DNA of 38,087 nt from Flavobacteriales bacterium (GTDB taxonomy: Bacteria; Bacteroidota; Bacteroidia; Flavobacteriales; Flavobacteriaceae), in NCBI GenBank assembly GCA_027066995.1, contig JAMOMQ010000099.1, forward strand, positions 1 through 38,087, given 5' to 3'. Below, in pieces: positions 8,321 to 16,419 of this stretch; the first letter of the stretch is position 1, and each line of letters starts with the position of its first letter. Both the position numbers and the translations under genes were made by a program. The notes under the pieces are model-generated. The model had not been told where the DNA came from, searched no databases, and saw only the letters and a program-made list of their open reading frames with translations.

Positions 8321-9403
8321 ATGAAAAAGCCTAAACATAAATCAGCTTTAACAGAAGTGTCCGGTGTGCCGGATACCCCGAGGCTTAATCCGTCACTGAC
8401 AAAGCGTGGATTGAAAAAACGGGTGTTGCCGGATTTGAACTTATTGGTCAAACAATTAATGTCAGGCGATAAAATAGCTTTAAGCCGTGCTATTACATTA
8501 ATTGAAAGCAGTCACCCCAAGCATTTTGCTTTGGGACAAGAGGTGGTTAAAAAGTGTTTGCCTTATGCCGGCCAATCGGTGCGCATTGGAGTTACCGGTG
8601 TGCCGGGCGTTGGCAAAAGCACCTTTATAGAAAGCTTGGGGCGGTATTATACAAAGCAAGGTCATAAAGTGGCGGTTTTGGCTATTGATCCAAGTAGTAG
8701 TTTGTCAAAGGGGAGTATATTGGGAGATAAAACACGGATGGAACTATTGTCTCGAGATGACAATGCTTATATCCGGCCCAGTCCTTCCGGCAATCACTTG
8801 GGAGGGGTCGCCCGAAAAACGAGAGAAACCATTTTGTTGTGCGAAGCGGCAGGTTTTGACAGGATTATAATTGAAACCGTAGGCGTTGGACAGTCGGAAA
8901 CTATGGTGCATTCTATGGTTGATTTCTTTTTGTTATTAAAACTTGCCGGTGCCGGTGACGAGTTACAAGGTATCAAGCGCGGGATAATAGAAATGGCAGA
9001 TCTTATTGTTATTAATAAAGCCGAAGGGGACAATTTGCAGCCAGCCCGTTTGGCCAAAAAAGCTTTTGAAACCGCTTTGCATTTTTATCCGCCCAAGCCG
9101 GGTGGTTGGATGCCCAAAGTGATGCTGGCAAGTGCATTATATCAAGAGGGTATTGTTGATGTTGCCAATGTAATTAATGCTTATATCGAGCAGATGCAAA
9201 ATAATGATTTTTTTAAAGAGAACAGAATGGAACAAAATAAGTTTTGGCTTTATGAAACCATTAATCAAACCTTACAAAACCGTTTTTTTGAAGATGAAAA
9301 GACAAAAATGTTATTGGCAGATTTGATAAAAAAAATAGAAAATAACCAAATTACAGCTTTTGAAGCTGCCGAAATTTTACTAAATTCGACCTTGCAAAAA
9401 TAA
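8321..9403 (+). CDS. meaB: MeaB-type GTPase (methylmalonyl-CoA mutase chaperone)
   Basis: A P-loop GTPase of the MeaB/ArgK (MMAA) family that guards and reloads the B12-dependent methylmalonyl-CoA mutase. At 360 residues it has the Walker A motif GVPGVGKST (about 95-103), IDPSSSLSKGSILGDKTRM (about 125-143), ETVGVGQSE (about 187-195) with the switch region, and the guanine-specificity motif NKAEGD. The first 45 residues (SALTEVSGV, then NPSLTKRGLKKR) form the N-terminal extension seen in Bacteroidota members. No mutase subunit lies in the window, so its partner must be elsewhere. It is followed 8 nt later by a small membrane-protein gene. The promoter match upstream (TTTG then TAAATTTA) is only fair. 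Confidence 0.92.
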   Translation: MKKPKHKSALTEVSGVPDTPRLNPSLTKRGLKKRVLPDLNLLVKQLMSGDKIALSRAITLIESSHPKHFALGQEVVKKCLPYAGQSVRIGVTGVPGVGKSTFIESLGRYYTKQGHKVAVLAIDPSSSLSKGSILGDKTRMELLSRDDNAYIRPSPSGNHLGGVARKTRETILLCEAAGFDRIIIETVGVGQSETMVHSMVDFFLLLKLAGAGDELQGIKRGIIEMADLIVINKAEGDNLQPARLAKKAFETALHFYPPKPGGWMPKVMLASALYQEGIVDVANVINAYIEQMQNNDFFKENRMEQNKFWLYETINQTLQNRFFEDEKTKMLLADLIKKIENNQITAFEAAEILLNSTLQK

Positions 9404-9411
9404 AAGCATAG

Positions 9412-10089
9412 ATGAGTTTTTTTAGAAGAAATTTGATAGATATAGCTATATTTACTTTAGTTCAATATTTTTTTACTACATTGGTATTAATGTATTTATA
9501 TGAAGGGGGTAATGCTTTAAACGCGCAAACAGCGTCCTATGTTTTTGATTTGAACTATTTAAGTGATTTAGGGCGTGTAGTATTTTATAACGGCATGGAC
9601 AACCCCTTTTGGTTATTTTATTCTTTGAGTATGTTGTTGATTGGTGTCGGGGTAGTTTTTTATTTTTATTTAACCGGATTTTTAATCAATCATAAGTTGG
9701 TAAGAAAATTAATACTTTTCTTAGGTATTCTTTCAGGTTTAGGTTATGCAGCTATAGGTTTCTTTCCTGTAGATGTTAGTTTTGCAAATCATATAAAGGC
9801 CGGTATGTTGGCTTATTACGGTTTTATTTTAGCCCAATTGTTATTGACCTTTTTTATAAATAAAGATCAATATCGCGTTATTTTTTACTTGTTGGTTTTT
9901 CTTAACATACTTTTATTATTAAGATTTGTTCTTTATTATCTTATAAAAGATATGGATATTTCGGCAATATCACTGTTGCAAATAAAAACCATATATCAAA
10001 AAATATTGGTATATGGGCAAGTGTTTGTTGTGCTGGGAATACTAATACGTATTAAAAAAAGGCGTATTAAGCTTCATTCATATTCTTAA
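9412..10089 (+). CDS. Six-helix membrane protein, DUF998-like
   Basis: A 225-residue hydrophobic protein with about six membrane helices (near residues 12-30, 61-83, 97-117, 125-147, 150-170 and 195-212). I do not recognise a precise family. The arrangement and the short motif GFFPVDVSFANHIKAG resemble DUF998/Frag1-type proteins, which carry a conserved FP(x)n-H motif. It begins 8 nt after meaB stops, so the two are probably cotranscribed, but that does not define a function. The basic tail IRIKKRRIKLHS suggests a cytoplasmic C-terminus. Confidence 0.65.
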   Translation: MSFFRRNLIDIAIFTLVQYFFTTLVLMYLYEGGNALNAQTASYVFDLNYLSDLGRVVFYNGMDNPFWLFYSLSMLLIGVGVVFYFYLTGFLINHKLVRKLILFLGILSGLGYAAIGFFPVDVSFANHIKAGMLAYYGFILAQLLLTFFINKDQYRVIFYLLVFLNILLLLRFVLYYLIKDMDISAISLLQIKTIYQKILVYGQVFVVLGILIRIKKRRIKLHSYS

Positions 10090-10271
10090 TTTGTTTGCGT
10101 CCTTTTATGTTTTATTATAGTAGCTAAAAACTTCCCTGAGGTATGCAACAGGTATTTCACCACTTTAAGTTATAGTTGTTTTATATAATTATGAATTTGG
10201 TAATATAAAATTACTATACAAATCATTTTATTAAATGAAACTTTTTATCTTGCCATCCGAAAATTTGATTG

Positions 10272-12272
10272 ATGAATATGAAATATTTTTGGACATTTTT
10301 ATCTTGGTTTATTGTGTGGTTTGCAGATGCACAAAATCAAAATAAAGCAGGTGATGAATTGCTTGACACATTACAAATAGTTACTCATGGTATTTCAAAC
10401 ACCATGCAACGTCTGCCCAAAACAATCCGTGTGATAAAGGCACGTGATATACAACAAAGCGCTGTAGAAAGTATTGATGATGTTTTGAATTTAGTAGCCG
10501 GCATCGATATGAGAAGTCGCGGTAGTAAAGGGGTGCAATCTGACATCAGTATTCGTGGCGGTAATTTTGACCAGGTATTGGTATTGCTTAACGGTGTCAG
10601 GCTTAATAATCCCCAAACCGGACATCATGTTTTGGATTTGCCTATTGATTTGAGCATGATAGACCGTATCGAAATTTTGGAAGGCGCCTCCGGGCAGAGT
10701 TTTGGAGTCAATGCTTACAGCGGGGCTATTAATTTTATTACTAAAAAACCGGAGCATGAACAGGCTTATACCCAATTTAACGCAGGCCAATATAATTATT
10801 TGAAAACCGATTTCGGCTTGTCGCACCGGTTAGGAAAAATTTCGGTTTATAACGGATTTACCTATCAAAGATCCGGTGGGTATTTAACTAATACGGATAT
10901 CAACAACACCGATTTTTATACTATTAAGGATTTTGTCAATTTGCATTTTGACCATGAACGCTTTCCATTGAACCTACAAGCCGGTTACCATCAGAAAGAT
11001 TTTGGCGCCAATAGTTTCTATACGGCCAAATATCCTTGGCAGTTTGAAAAAACTCATGGTTATTTTATCAGTCTGTTTACTAAAACAGGCAAAAAATTTG
11101 TGCTTAAACCGGAAGTGCATTATAAATTGCATTATGATGAGTTTCAACTGTTTAGAGAGAGTGTTTACCAATATCGCAATGGCTTTTTTATTCATGATAA
11201 GGATACGGCACAATATGCTCCGGGAGTGTATTACAAAGGGCATAATTATCATAAAACACAAAATGCCGGTGGCGGATTGAATATGAGCATTGTATCAAAA
11301 TATGGTCATACTTATATCAATTTAAGTATTGAGAACGAGCGTATTTGGAGTAATAAATTAGGAGAAGATTTACCTGAACCTATCAGAGTTGATCAAAGAA
11401 TTGTCTATACCAAATCGGATAGTCGCACATATTTCGAAGCGCAGTTAAACCAAGTCAAGCAATGGCAAAAAATAGCGATTGGCGCCGGTTTAAATGTATT
11501 ATATAGCCGTCAATATGATTTGCAAATGAGCGGTGGTGCTTATATTAACTATCGTCAAGCACACATGACACATTATTTTAATATCAATTCAGCCTACCGG
11601 TTGCCCACTTTTACGGATTTGTATTATCAAGGACCGGCCAATATGGGCAATCCTGCCTTGCAACCTGAGCAGGCTGTAACTTACGAATTGGGAACCAAAT
11701 ATTTTGACCTGCAAAATTATATTACAGCCGCTGTTTTTTTGAGAAATGCCAATAATACGATTGACTGGATTAAATACCGGGTTAAGGACAAATGGCAACC
11801 GCAAAATTTAACCCGCTTGCAAACTTACGGTTTAGAAGTATCGTGGAAACACCGTTTTAACAAAGGCTTTATCAAAAAAGCCGCTTTATCTTATGCTTTT
11901 TTGTATATGGAAAAGGGTGACAACGAGCAAGTTATCTCAAAATATGTTTTAGATTATTTAAAACATAAATTTAATATATCACTTTCACACCGGTTTTTGT
12001 TTGATACAAATTTGCAATGGACGGCTGTTTATAAAAATCGTGAAGGTCAATATTTGAACTATATCGACAATCAATACCGCTTGTTTGATTATAAACCTTA
12101 TGCTGTTGTCAATTTAAAACTCAATAAAGAAATCGGCAAAAGCCGTTTGGGATTGTCTATTGAAAATCTTTTTGATGTAAAATACAATGATTTGTCCTAT
12201 GTGCAAATGCCGGGCAGATGGATAATTTTTGAATGGCGCTACCGGATTATACCAAAACGACATACAAATTAG
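10272..12272 (+). CDS. TonB-dependent outer-membrane receptor, BtuB-sized
   Basis: From the ATG at 10272 this is 666 residues; the track starts one codon earlier at a TTG. A signal peptide (MNMKYFWTFLSWFIVWFADA) is cut before QNQNK. The plug domain spans about 40-155 and includes TIRVIKARDIQQSAVESIDD, ISIRGGNFDQVLVLLNGVRL and IEILEGASGQSFGVNAYSG. A beta-barrel follows and ends in an aromatic-rich strand (WIIFEWRYRI). The N-terminal carboxypeptidase-like domain of SusC proteins is absent and no SusD gene is near, so this is a small-ligand type (siderophore, cobalamin or similar). Proximity to meaB, a B12-enzyme chaperone, hints at cobalamin, but I saw no cobalamin riboswitch. A 182-bp AT-rich spacer precedes it with only short hairpins. 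Confidence 0.9.
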   Translation: MNMKYFWTFLSWFIVWFADAQNQNKAGDELLDTLQIVTHGISNTMQRLPKTIRVIKARDIQQSAVESIDDVLNLVAGIDMRSRGSKGVQSDISIRGGNFDQVLVLLNGVRLNNPQTGHHVLDLPIDLSMIDRIEILEGASGQSFGVNAYSGAINFITKKPEHEQAYTQFNAGQYNYLKTDFGLSHRLGKISVYNGFTYQRSGGYLTNTDINNTDFYTIKDFVNLHFDHERFPLNLQAGYHQKDFGANSFYTAKYPWQFEKTHGYFISLFTKTGKKFVLKPEVHYKLHYDEFQLFRESVYQYRNGFFIHDKDTAQYAPGVYYKGHNYHKTQNAGGGLNMSIVSKYGHTYINLSIENERIWSNKLGEDLPEPIRVDQRIVYTKSDSRTYFEAQLNQVKQWQKIAIGAGLNVLYSRQYDLQMSGGAYINYRQAHMTHYFNINSAYRLPTFTDLYYQGPANMGNPALQPEQAVTYELGTKYFDLQNYITAAVFLRNANNTIDWIKYRVKDKWQPQNLTRLQTYGLEVSWKHRFNKGFIKKAALSYAFLYMEKGDNEQVISKYVLDYLKHKFNISLSHRFLFDTNLQWTAVYKNREGQYLNYIDNQYRLFDYKPYAVVNLKLNKEIGKSRLGLSIENLFDVKYNDLSYVQMPGRWIIFEWRYRIIPKRHTN

Positions 12273-12297
12273 TTCAATATTTCGTTTCTTTTTGGTA

Positions 12298-12780
12298 TTA
12301 AAAAATTTTTTTGAACAAACCGCTTTTTAAGCAGACCTCTTTAAAAGTTTCAATAGGGGTTTCATGTCCCATATCGTATTCATAAATTTTATGAGGAATT
12401 TGCCATTTGTTTAAAAGTAATTTGGTAGTGACCGGAGGTATAATCTCATCTTTGATGCCTATACTGATATGATGCATGCTATCGCCGGCCATTAAACGAT
12501 TGTCCGGTTTAATAATATTAGTCATAATTAGAGCAGGATTGAGCAAAATGGTCGGTATATGATAATATTGTCCCAAATGAAAAGCCATATAGCCTCCCAT
12601 ACTACTACCGATAATCACTTGTGGCCGGTATCGTCGCACCAAATGATCCAGATATTGAAATGTAGCAGGTAAATTTTTATATGAAACCAAGGGGTGAAAC
12701 AGTTTGCCGTATTGTTGCAACCAAGCGGTGCGGTCATTGACATTGGTGCTATTGAGTCCGTGTAAATATAAATTGATCAT
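12298..12780 (-). CDS. YqiA-like alpha/beta-hydrolase esterase
   Basis: A 160-residue compact alpha/beta hydrolase. The start MINLYLHGLNS is typical of the UPF0227/YqiA group, the nucleophile elbow is GSSMGG (S60), and the likely triad partners are D111 (GIKDEIIPP) and H139 (DMGHETP). Family members show esterase activity in vitro on small acyl substrates; the natural substrate is not known. Its ATG overlaps the waaA stop by 4 nt (ATGA), so it is translationally coupled to waaA. It converges on the TonB receptor gene with a 25-nt gap. Confidence 0.8.
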   Translation of the reverse strand: MINLYLHGLNSTNVNDRTAWLQQYGKLFHPLVSYKNLPATFQYLDHLVRRYRPQVIIGSSMGGYMAFHLGQYYHIPTILLNPALIMTNIIKPDNRLMAGDSMHHISIGIKDEIIPPVTTKLLLNKWQIPHKIYEYDMGHETPIETFKEVCLKSGLFKKIF

Positions 12781-14012
12781 TGTTGATTTTTTAAATAACG
12801 GATAATTTTTTCAGTAGCACCTATATTTTTCAGAGCATAGGTTTTAGTAGTGGATGCTTTTTTTGTTCTTAAATGGTCATTTTGCCATAGCTGATCCAAT
12901 ATTTTTTTTAATGAATTGTAATCCGTTACGGTTATTAGTCCTCCTAATTTTTTTAAATCGACGGCTTCATTAAATTTTTGAATATGCGGGCCCGTAATGA
13001 TAGGAACGCCATAGACGGCGGGTTCTTGTATATTATGAATGCTTTTACCAAAGCCGTTGCCTATATAAACAATATCGGCATAGTGGTAAGTTTTGTTAAG
13101 CAAACCGATGGTGTTTAAAATAAGAACATCGTAGCTTGATAAATCAGTTTCCGCTTTAATATCTGTATAGCGAATGGCTTTTTTTTTCAATTGTTTTAAA
13201 ATGCCGTTTACATGTGCATCATCTACTTCGTGGGGAGCAATAACGGTTTTAAAATCATGGGATGCCGTATTGATATACGGAACTAAAATTTTTTCATCGG
13301 ACGGCCAGGTGCTTCCGGCTACCAGTAACTTTTGATTATTTTTAAATCTTTTTACAAAATCTAAAGAATCAGTTTGTTGTGCAATTTGATGCACGCGGTC
13401 AAACCGTGTATCACCTGTTATACTTATATTTTCAAATCCTTGATCCTGCAAGGCTTGTTTTGATACTTGGTCTTGCACAAAAAAATGATGAAAGGCTTTA
13501 AGCGATTGTCGTAACCACGACCATTTAAAAAAAGAATGGTTGGTTTTGAATAATCCCGAAATAAGATAAACCGGAATTTGTCGTTTTTGTAATTCGTATA
13601 AATAGTTGGGCCACAAGTCGTATTTGGTAAAAAAGACCATAACGGGATTAATGGTGTCAATAAATTTTTTAGCATTGGCACGGGTATCTATTGGTAAATA
13701 CACAACACAACCGGCCGGTGTTTTATCTTTTTTTATTTCATAGCCCGAAGGGGAAAAGAAACTCAAAACTATTTGATGATTGCCAAATTCTTTTTTAATA
13801 GCTTCCATAACAGGCAAGGCTTGTTCATATTCGCCAAGCGAAGAGACATGAAACCAAATAACGGGTTTATCTTTTTGTAAACATTGGTTTAACCGGCTGA
13901 ATACTTGTTGTTGCCCGACTTTAAAAAAATGCACTTTAGAACCAAAAAAATTTCCGAAAACCTTTAAAAGATTTTCGGAAATGGTCAATGCTATATTATA
14001 TAATGATTTCAT
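12777..14012 (-). CDS. waaA: 3-deoxy-D-manno-octulosonic acid (Kdo) transferase
   Basis: Transfers Kdo to lipid IVA at the inner membrane during lipopolysaccharide assembly (GT30). I start at the ATG at 14012 (MKSLYNIALTISENLL, 411 residues); the track adds three codons from a TTG. The sequence shows the catalytic glutamate E61 in HVSSLGEYEQA, then YLISGLFKTNHSF, AGSTWPSDEK, IAPHEVDDAHV and YIGNGFGKSIHNIQEP. The N-terminal stretch is hydrophobic enough to act as a membrane anchor. It lies 22 nt downstream of dnaN and overlaps the esterase gene by 4 nt. Codons 11-23 form a strong hairpin plus T-run, which may limit read-through from dnaN. Confidence 0.94.
   Translation of the reverse strand: MKSLYNIALTISENLLKVFGNFFGSKVHFFKVGQQQVFSRLNQCLQKDKPVIWFHVSSLGEYEQALPVMEAIKKEFGNHQIVLSFFSPSGYEIKKDKTPAGCVVYLPIDTRANAKKFIDTINPVMVFFTKYDLWPNYLYELQKRQIPVYLISGLFKTNHSFFKWSWLRQSLKAFHHFFVQDQVSKQALQDQGFENISITGDTRFDRVHQIAQQTDSLDFVKRFKNNQKLLVAGSTWPSDEKILVPYINTASHDFKTVIAPHEVDDAHVNGILKQLKKKAIRYTDIKAETDLSSYDVLILNTIGLLNKTYHYADIVYIGNGFGKSIHNIQEPAVYGVPIITGPHIQKFNEAVDLKKLGGLITVTDYNSLKKILDQLWQNDHLRTKKASTTKTYALKNIGATEKIIRYLKNQQ
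13944..13982 (-). terminator. Terminator-like hairpin inside the 5' end of waaA
   Basis: On the minus strand the arms starting ATTTCCGAAAA and ending TTTTCGGAAAT (13972-13982 and 13950-13960) are perfect over 11 bp. The loop adds four more pairs, one of them U-G, giving a 15-bp stem with a UUA loop, followed directly by TTTTTT. It starts 30 nt after the waaA ATG, inside coding sequence. The shape is that of an intrinsic terminator in the direction of dnaN-waaA transcription. Confidence 0.6.
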
Positions 14013-14034
14013 TAAGTGCAATAAGAAATCCGGT

Positions 14035-15150
14035 TTAGTTTAGCATCAAAGGCATAACAAGCATGGTGACAAATTCGCCTTCTTCCAATCCGTCCATGGG
14101 ATGGATTAAAGCGGCTTTACTGGGAACCGACATATTGAGTGATATTTCGTCCGAATCCAAATTGGATAACATTTCTATTAAAAATTTGGAATTGAACCCG
14201 ATAGACATGTCATCACCTTGAAAATTACAAGTCATGCGTTCTTCGGCTTTGTTAGAAAAGTCTAAATCTTCGGCCGATACTTTTAATTCCGAACCGGCAA
14301 TATCCAAGCGAATCAAATGGGTGGCTTTATTGGCAAAAATAGCAATCCGTTTGACTACATTGAGCAGGTTCTGACGGTCTGCTACCAAAACATTAGGATT
14401 TTCGGTAGGAATAACAGCACGATAATTGGGATACTGACCGTTAATCAATCTTGATAGAAGTTGTATATTATCAAAATTAAATTTGACATTACGATCATCA
14501 TAGGTGATAGTAACATCATCATCGGTGCCAACAATATAATTTTTTAAAATTTGCAAGGGCTTTTTGGGAACGATAAATTGCGTTTCGCCGTCGGCTTTTA
14601 AATCTTGACGTTCGTATTTGACCAATTTATGGGCGTCGGTAGCAACAAAGTTTAAGCCCTCGGGTGAAAACTCGAATAAAATACCGGTCATAGTCGGGCG
14701 CAACTCGTCATTGCTAGTGGCAAAAATGGTTTTACTGACGGCATCAGCCAATACACCCGATGGCATTGACAGGCTGTCGGCTTCTTCCATTTCAACCGGC
14801 TTGGGATAATCTTCGGCGTCGGCGTATGCAAAGCTGTATTTGCCCGTTTCGCTGATGATGTCCATGGTGTTATTGTCGTTGAACATAAATGTTAAGGGTT
14901 GTACCGGAAGGGCCTTGATGGTATCAACCAGCATGCGAGCCGGTAATAAAAATTTACCGCTTTCTGTAGATTCTACAGGCACAGTTGCCGTCATGGTAGT
15001 TTCCAAGTCTGAGGCGGTAATTTTTAATGAATTGTTATTCAGTTCAAATAAAAAGTTGTCTAAAACCGGAATGGTATTGTTATTATTGATTACATTTCGT
15101 AATGCTTGTAAATTTTTGATTAATTCGTCACTTGATACTAAAAATTGCAT
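14035..15150 (-). CDS. dnaN: DNA polymerase III beta subunit (sliding clamp)
   Basis: The ring-shaped clamp that tethers polymerase III to DNA. The track ORF has an N-terminal extension; the true start is the ATG at 15150 (MQFLVSSDELIKNLQAL), giving 371 residues, the normal length. Three clamp domains of about 120 residues each are recognisable, with family blocks such as TTMTATVPVES, DAVSKTIFATSNDELRPTM, TGILFEF, SRLINGQYPNYRAVIP and the C-terminal MLVMPLMLN. It is not beside dnaA or recF here, but heads a run with waaA and a YqiA-like esterase. Its promoter has an exact -7 box. Confidence 0.97.
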   Translation of the reverse strand: MQFLVSSDELIKNLQALRNVINNNNTIPVLDNFLFELNNNSLKITASDLETTMTATVPVESTESGKFLLPARMLVDTIKALPVQPLTFMFNDNNTMDIISETGKYSFAYADAEDYPKPVEMEEADSLSMPSGVLADAVSKTIFATSNDELRPTMTGILFEFSPEGLNFVATDAHKLVKYERQDLKADGETQFIVPKKPLQILKNYIVGTDDDVTITYDDRNVKFNFDNIQLLSRLINGQYPNYRAVIPTENPNVLVADRQNLLNVVKRIAIFANKATHLIRLDIAGSELKVSAEDLDFSNKAEERMTCNFQGDDMSIGFNSKFLIEMLSNLDSDEISLNMSVPSKAALIHPMDGLEEGEFVTMLVMPLMLN

Positions 15151-15170
15151 AGTTTTATTTTTTTCAATAA

Positions 15171-15204
15171 CAAAAATACGAATTATTTTTTTATTAAATG
15201 CCAA
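15171..15204 (-). promoter_or_regulatory. dnaN promoter
   Basis: On the minus strand TTG (15202-15204) and TATTTTTG (15171-15178) are 23 nt apart, with an exact -7 consensus 20 nt before the dnaN ATG. The spacing is at the long end of the usual range. Confidence 0.5.
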
Positions 15205-15222
15205 TTATTCATTAATCAAAAC

Positions 15223-15251
15223 TTCGTTTAAAGAAATTAATCTTAAATTTG
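15223..15251 (+). promoter_or_regulatory. galE promoter
   Basis: TAAATTTG (15244-15251) matches the -7 consensus and lies 31 nt before the galE ATG. TTCG (15223-15226), one mismatch from TTTG, is 17 nt upstream. AATTTG-TTTG-CAAATT forms a small 6-bp palindrome over the box. Confidence 0.45.
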
Positions 15252-15282
15252 TTTGCAAATTAATTGATACAAAAAAACGTAT

Positions 15283-16317
15283 ATGAAAATATTGGTAACC
15301 GGCGGATTGGGTTTTATAGGATCGCATACCGTGGTAGAACTGCAACATAAAGGTTATGAGGTGGTTATTATTGATAACTTGTCTAATTCTACCATAGAAG
15401 TTTTGGATGGTATTGCTAAAATTACCGGCATTCGTCCCGAATTTCATCAAATAGACTTGCGTGATAAGCCGGCAGTCATTCAATTTTTTAAGTCCCAGCC
15501 CGATTTGCAGGGAGTGATACATTTTGCGGCTTCGAAAGCGGTAGGCGAAAGTTTGCAAAAACCACTATTGTATTATGAAAACAATATCAATACGCTGGTT
15601 TATATTTTGCAACAAATGCAAGCGCATCAAATTTCCAATTTTATTTTCAGCTCGTCTTGCACCGTTTATGGAGAGCCCGACAAATTGCCCATTACCGAAG
15701 AAGAAACGGTAAAACCGGCACTGTCACCTTATGGCAATACCAAACAAATTGGTGAAGAAATTATTCGTGATACCACTCATGCTTATCCGGAAATGAAAGC
15801 CATTGCCTTGCGTTATTTCAATCCTATTGGAGCCCATCCTTCTGCACATATTGGAGAATTGCCCAATGGTGTGCCGCAAAATTTGATTCCTTTTGTAACA
15901 CAAACAGCTATAGGCATCAGAGAGGAATTATCCGTTTTTGGAGACGATTATCCCACCGAAGACGGTACTGCCATTAGAGATTATATTCATGTGGTTGATT
16001 TGGCACAATCACATGTAGTGGCTATGGAAAGACTGTTGCAAAACAAAAATAAATCTAATTATGAGATATTTAATATCGGCACCGGACGTGGCAGTTCGGT
16101 TATGGAAATTATCAAAGCCTTTGAAAAAGTAAATAAGGTAAAACTCAACTACAAAATTGTTGACCGGCGTCCCGGTGATGTAACGGCCGTTTGGGCAGAT
16201 ACAAGCCTTGCTGCTTCAGAATTGGGGTGGCAATCTAAGCTCACTATGGAAGATGCTCTTAGAGATGCTTGGAAATGGCAACAAAAATTAGATGAGGCTG
16301 AGGGCAACAAAGTATAA
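15283..16317 (+). CDS. galE: UDP-glucose 4-epimerase
   Basis: A short-chain dehydrogenase-type enzyme that interconverts UDP-glucose and UDP-galactose. The 344-residue protein begins with the NAD-binding motif GGLGFIGSH (about 7-15), has FSSSCTVYG (about 122-130), and the catalytic pair Y150 and K154 in SPYGNTK. GTAIRDYIHVVDLA and IFNIGTGRGSSVMEI are typical of GalE; VDRRPGDV is near the C-terminus. It is divergent from dnaN and probably a single transcription unit, since the next gene has its own -7 box. It supplies sugar nucleotides for surface polysaccharide; action on UDP-GlcNAc cannot be excluded. Confidence 0.95.
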   Translation: MKILVTGGLGFIGSHTVVELQHKGYEVVIIDNLSNSTIEVLDGIAKITGIRPEFHQIDLRDKPAVIQFFKSQPDLQGVIHFAASKAVGESLQKPLLYYENNINTLVYILQQMQAHQISNFIFSSSCTVYGEPDKLPITEEETVKPALSPYGNTKQIGEEIIRDTTHAYPEMKAIALRYFNPIGAHPSAHIGELPNGVPQNLIPFVTQTAIGIREELSVFGDDYPTEDGTAIRDYIHVVDLAQSHVVAMERLLQNKNKSNYEIFNIGTGRGSSVMEIIKAFEKVNKVKLNYKIVDRRPGDVTAVWADTSLAASELGWQSKLTMEDALRDAWKWQQKLDEAEGNKV

Positions 16318-16398
16318 ATTAATGCTATTTGCGACTGGTGTAACTAAAATGCTTGTATTTCTGTATAAAAAGTCACTAATGATATAGACTTAAAATGC

Positions 16399-16406
16399 TA
16401 CTTTTG
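16399..16406 (+). promoter_or_regulatory. -7 box for the FAD oxidoreductase gene (TACTTTTG)
   Basis: TACTTTTG matches TAnnTTTG exactly and ends 13 nt before the ATG at 16420. No clear -33 box is seen. Confidence 0.4.
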
Positions 16407-16419
16407 AAAAAAATTATTT

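Noticed and set aside
8233-8451. 72-aa minus-strand ORF upstream of gpmI
   Set aside because: It overlaps the start of meaB and the gpmI promoter and reads as an antisense shadow.
10090-10271. Possible cobalamin riboswitch before the TonB receptor
   Set aside because: No B12-box-like core or fitting long stem; only short AT hairpins such as TCATTT-TATT-AAATGA.
14840-15286. 148-aa plus-strand ORF across dnaN
   Set aside because: Antisense shadow of dnaN, with no family resemblance and no promoter; the minus-strand clamp is unambiguous.
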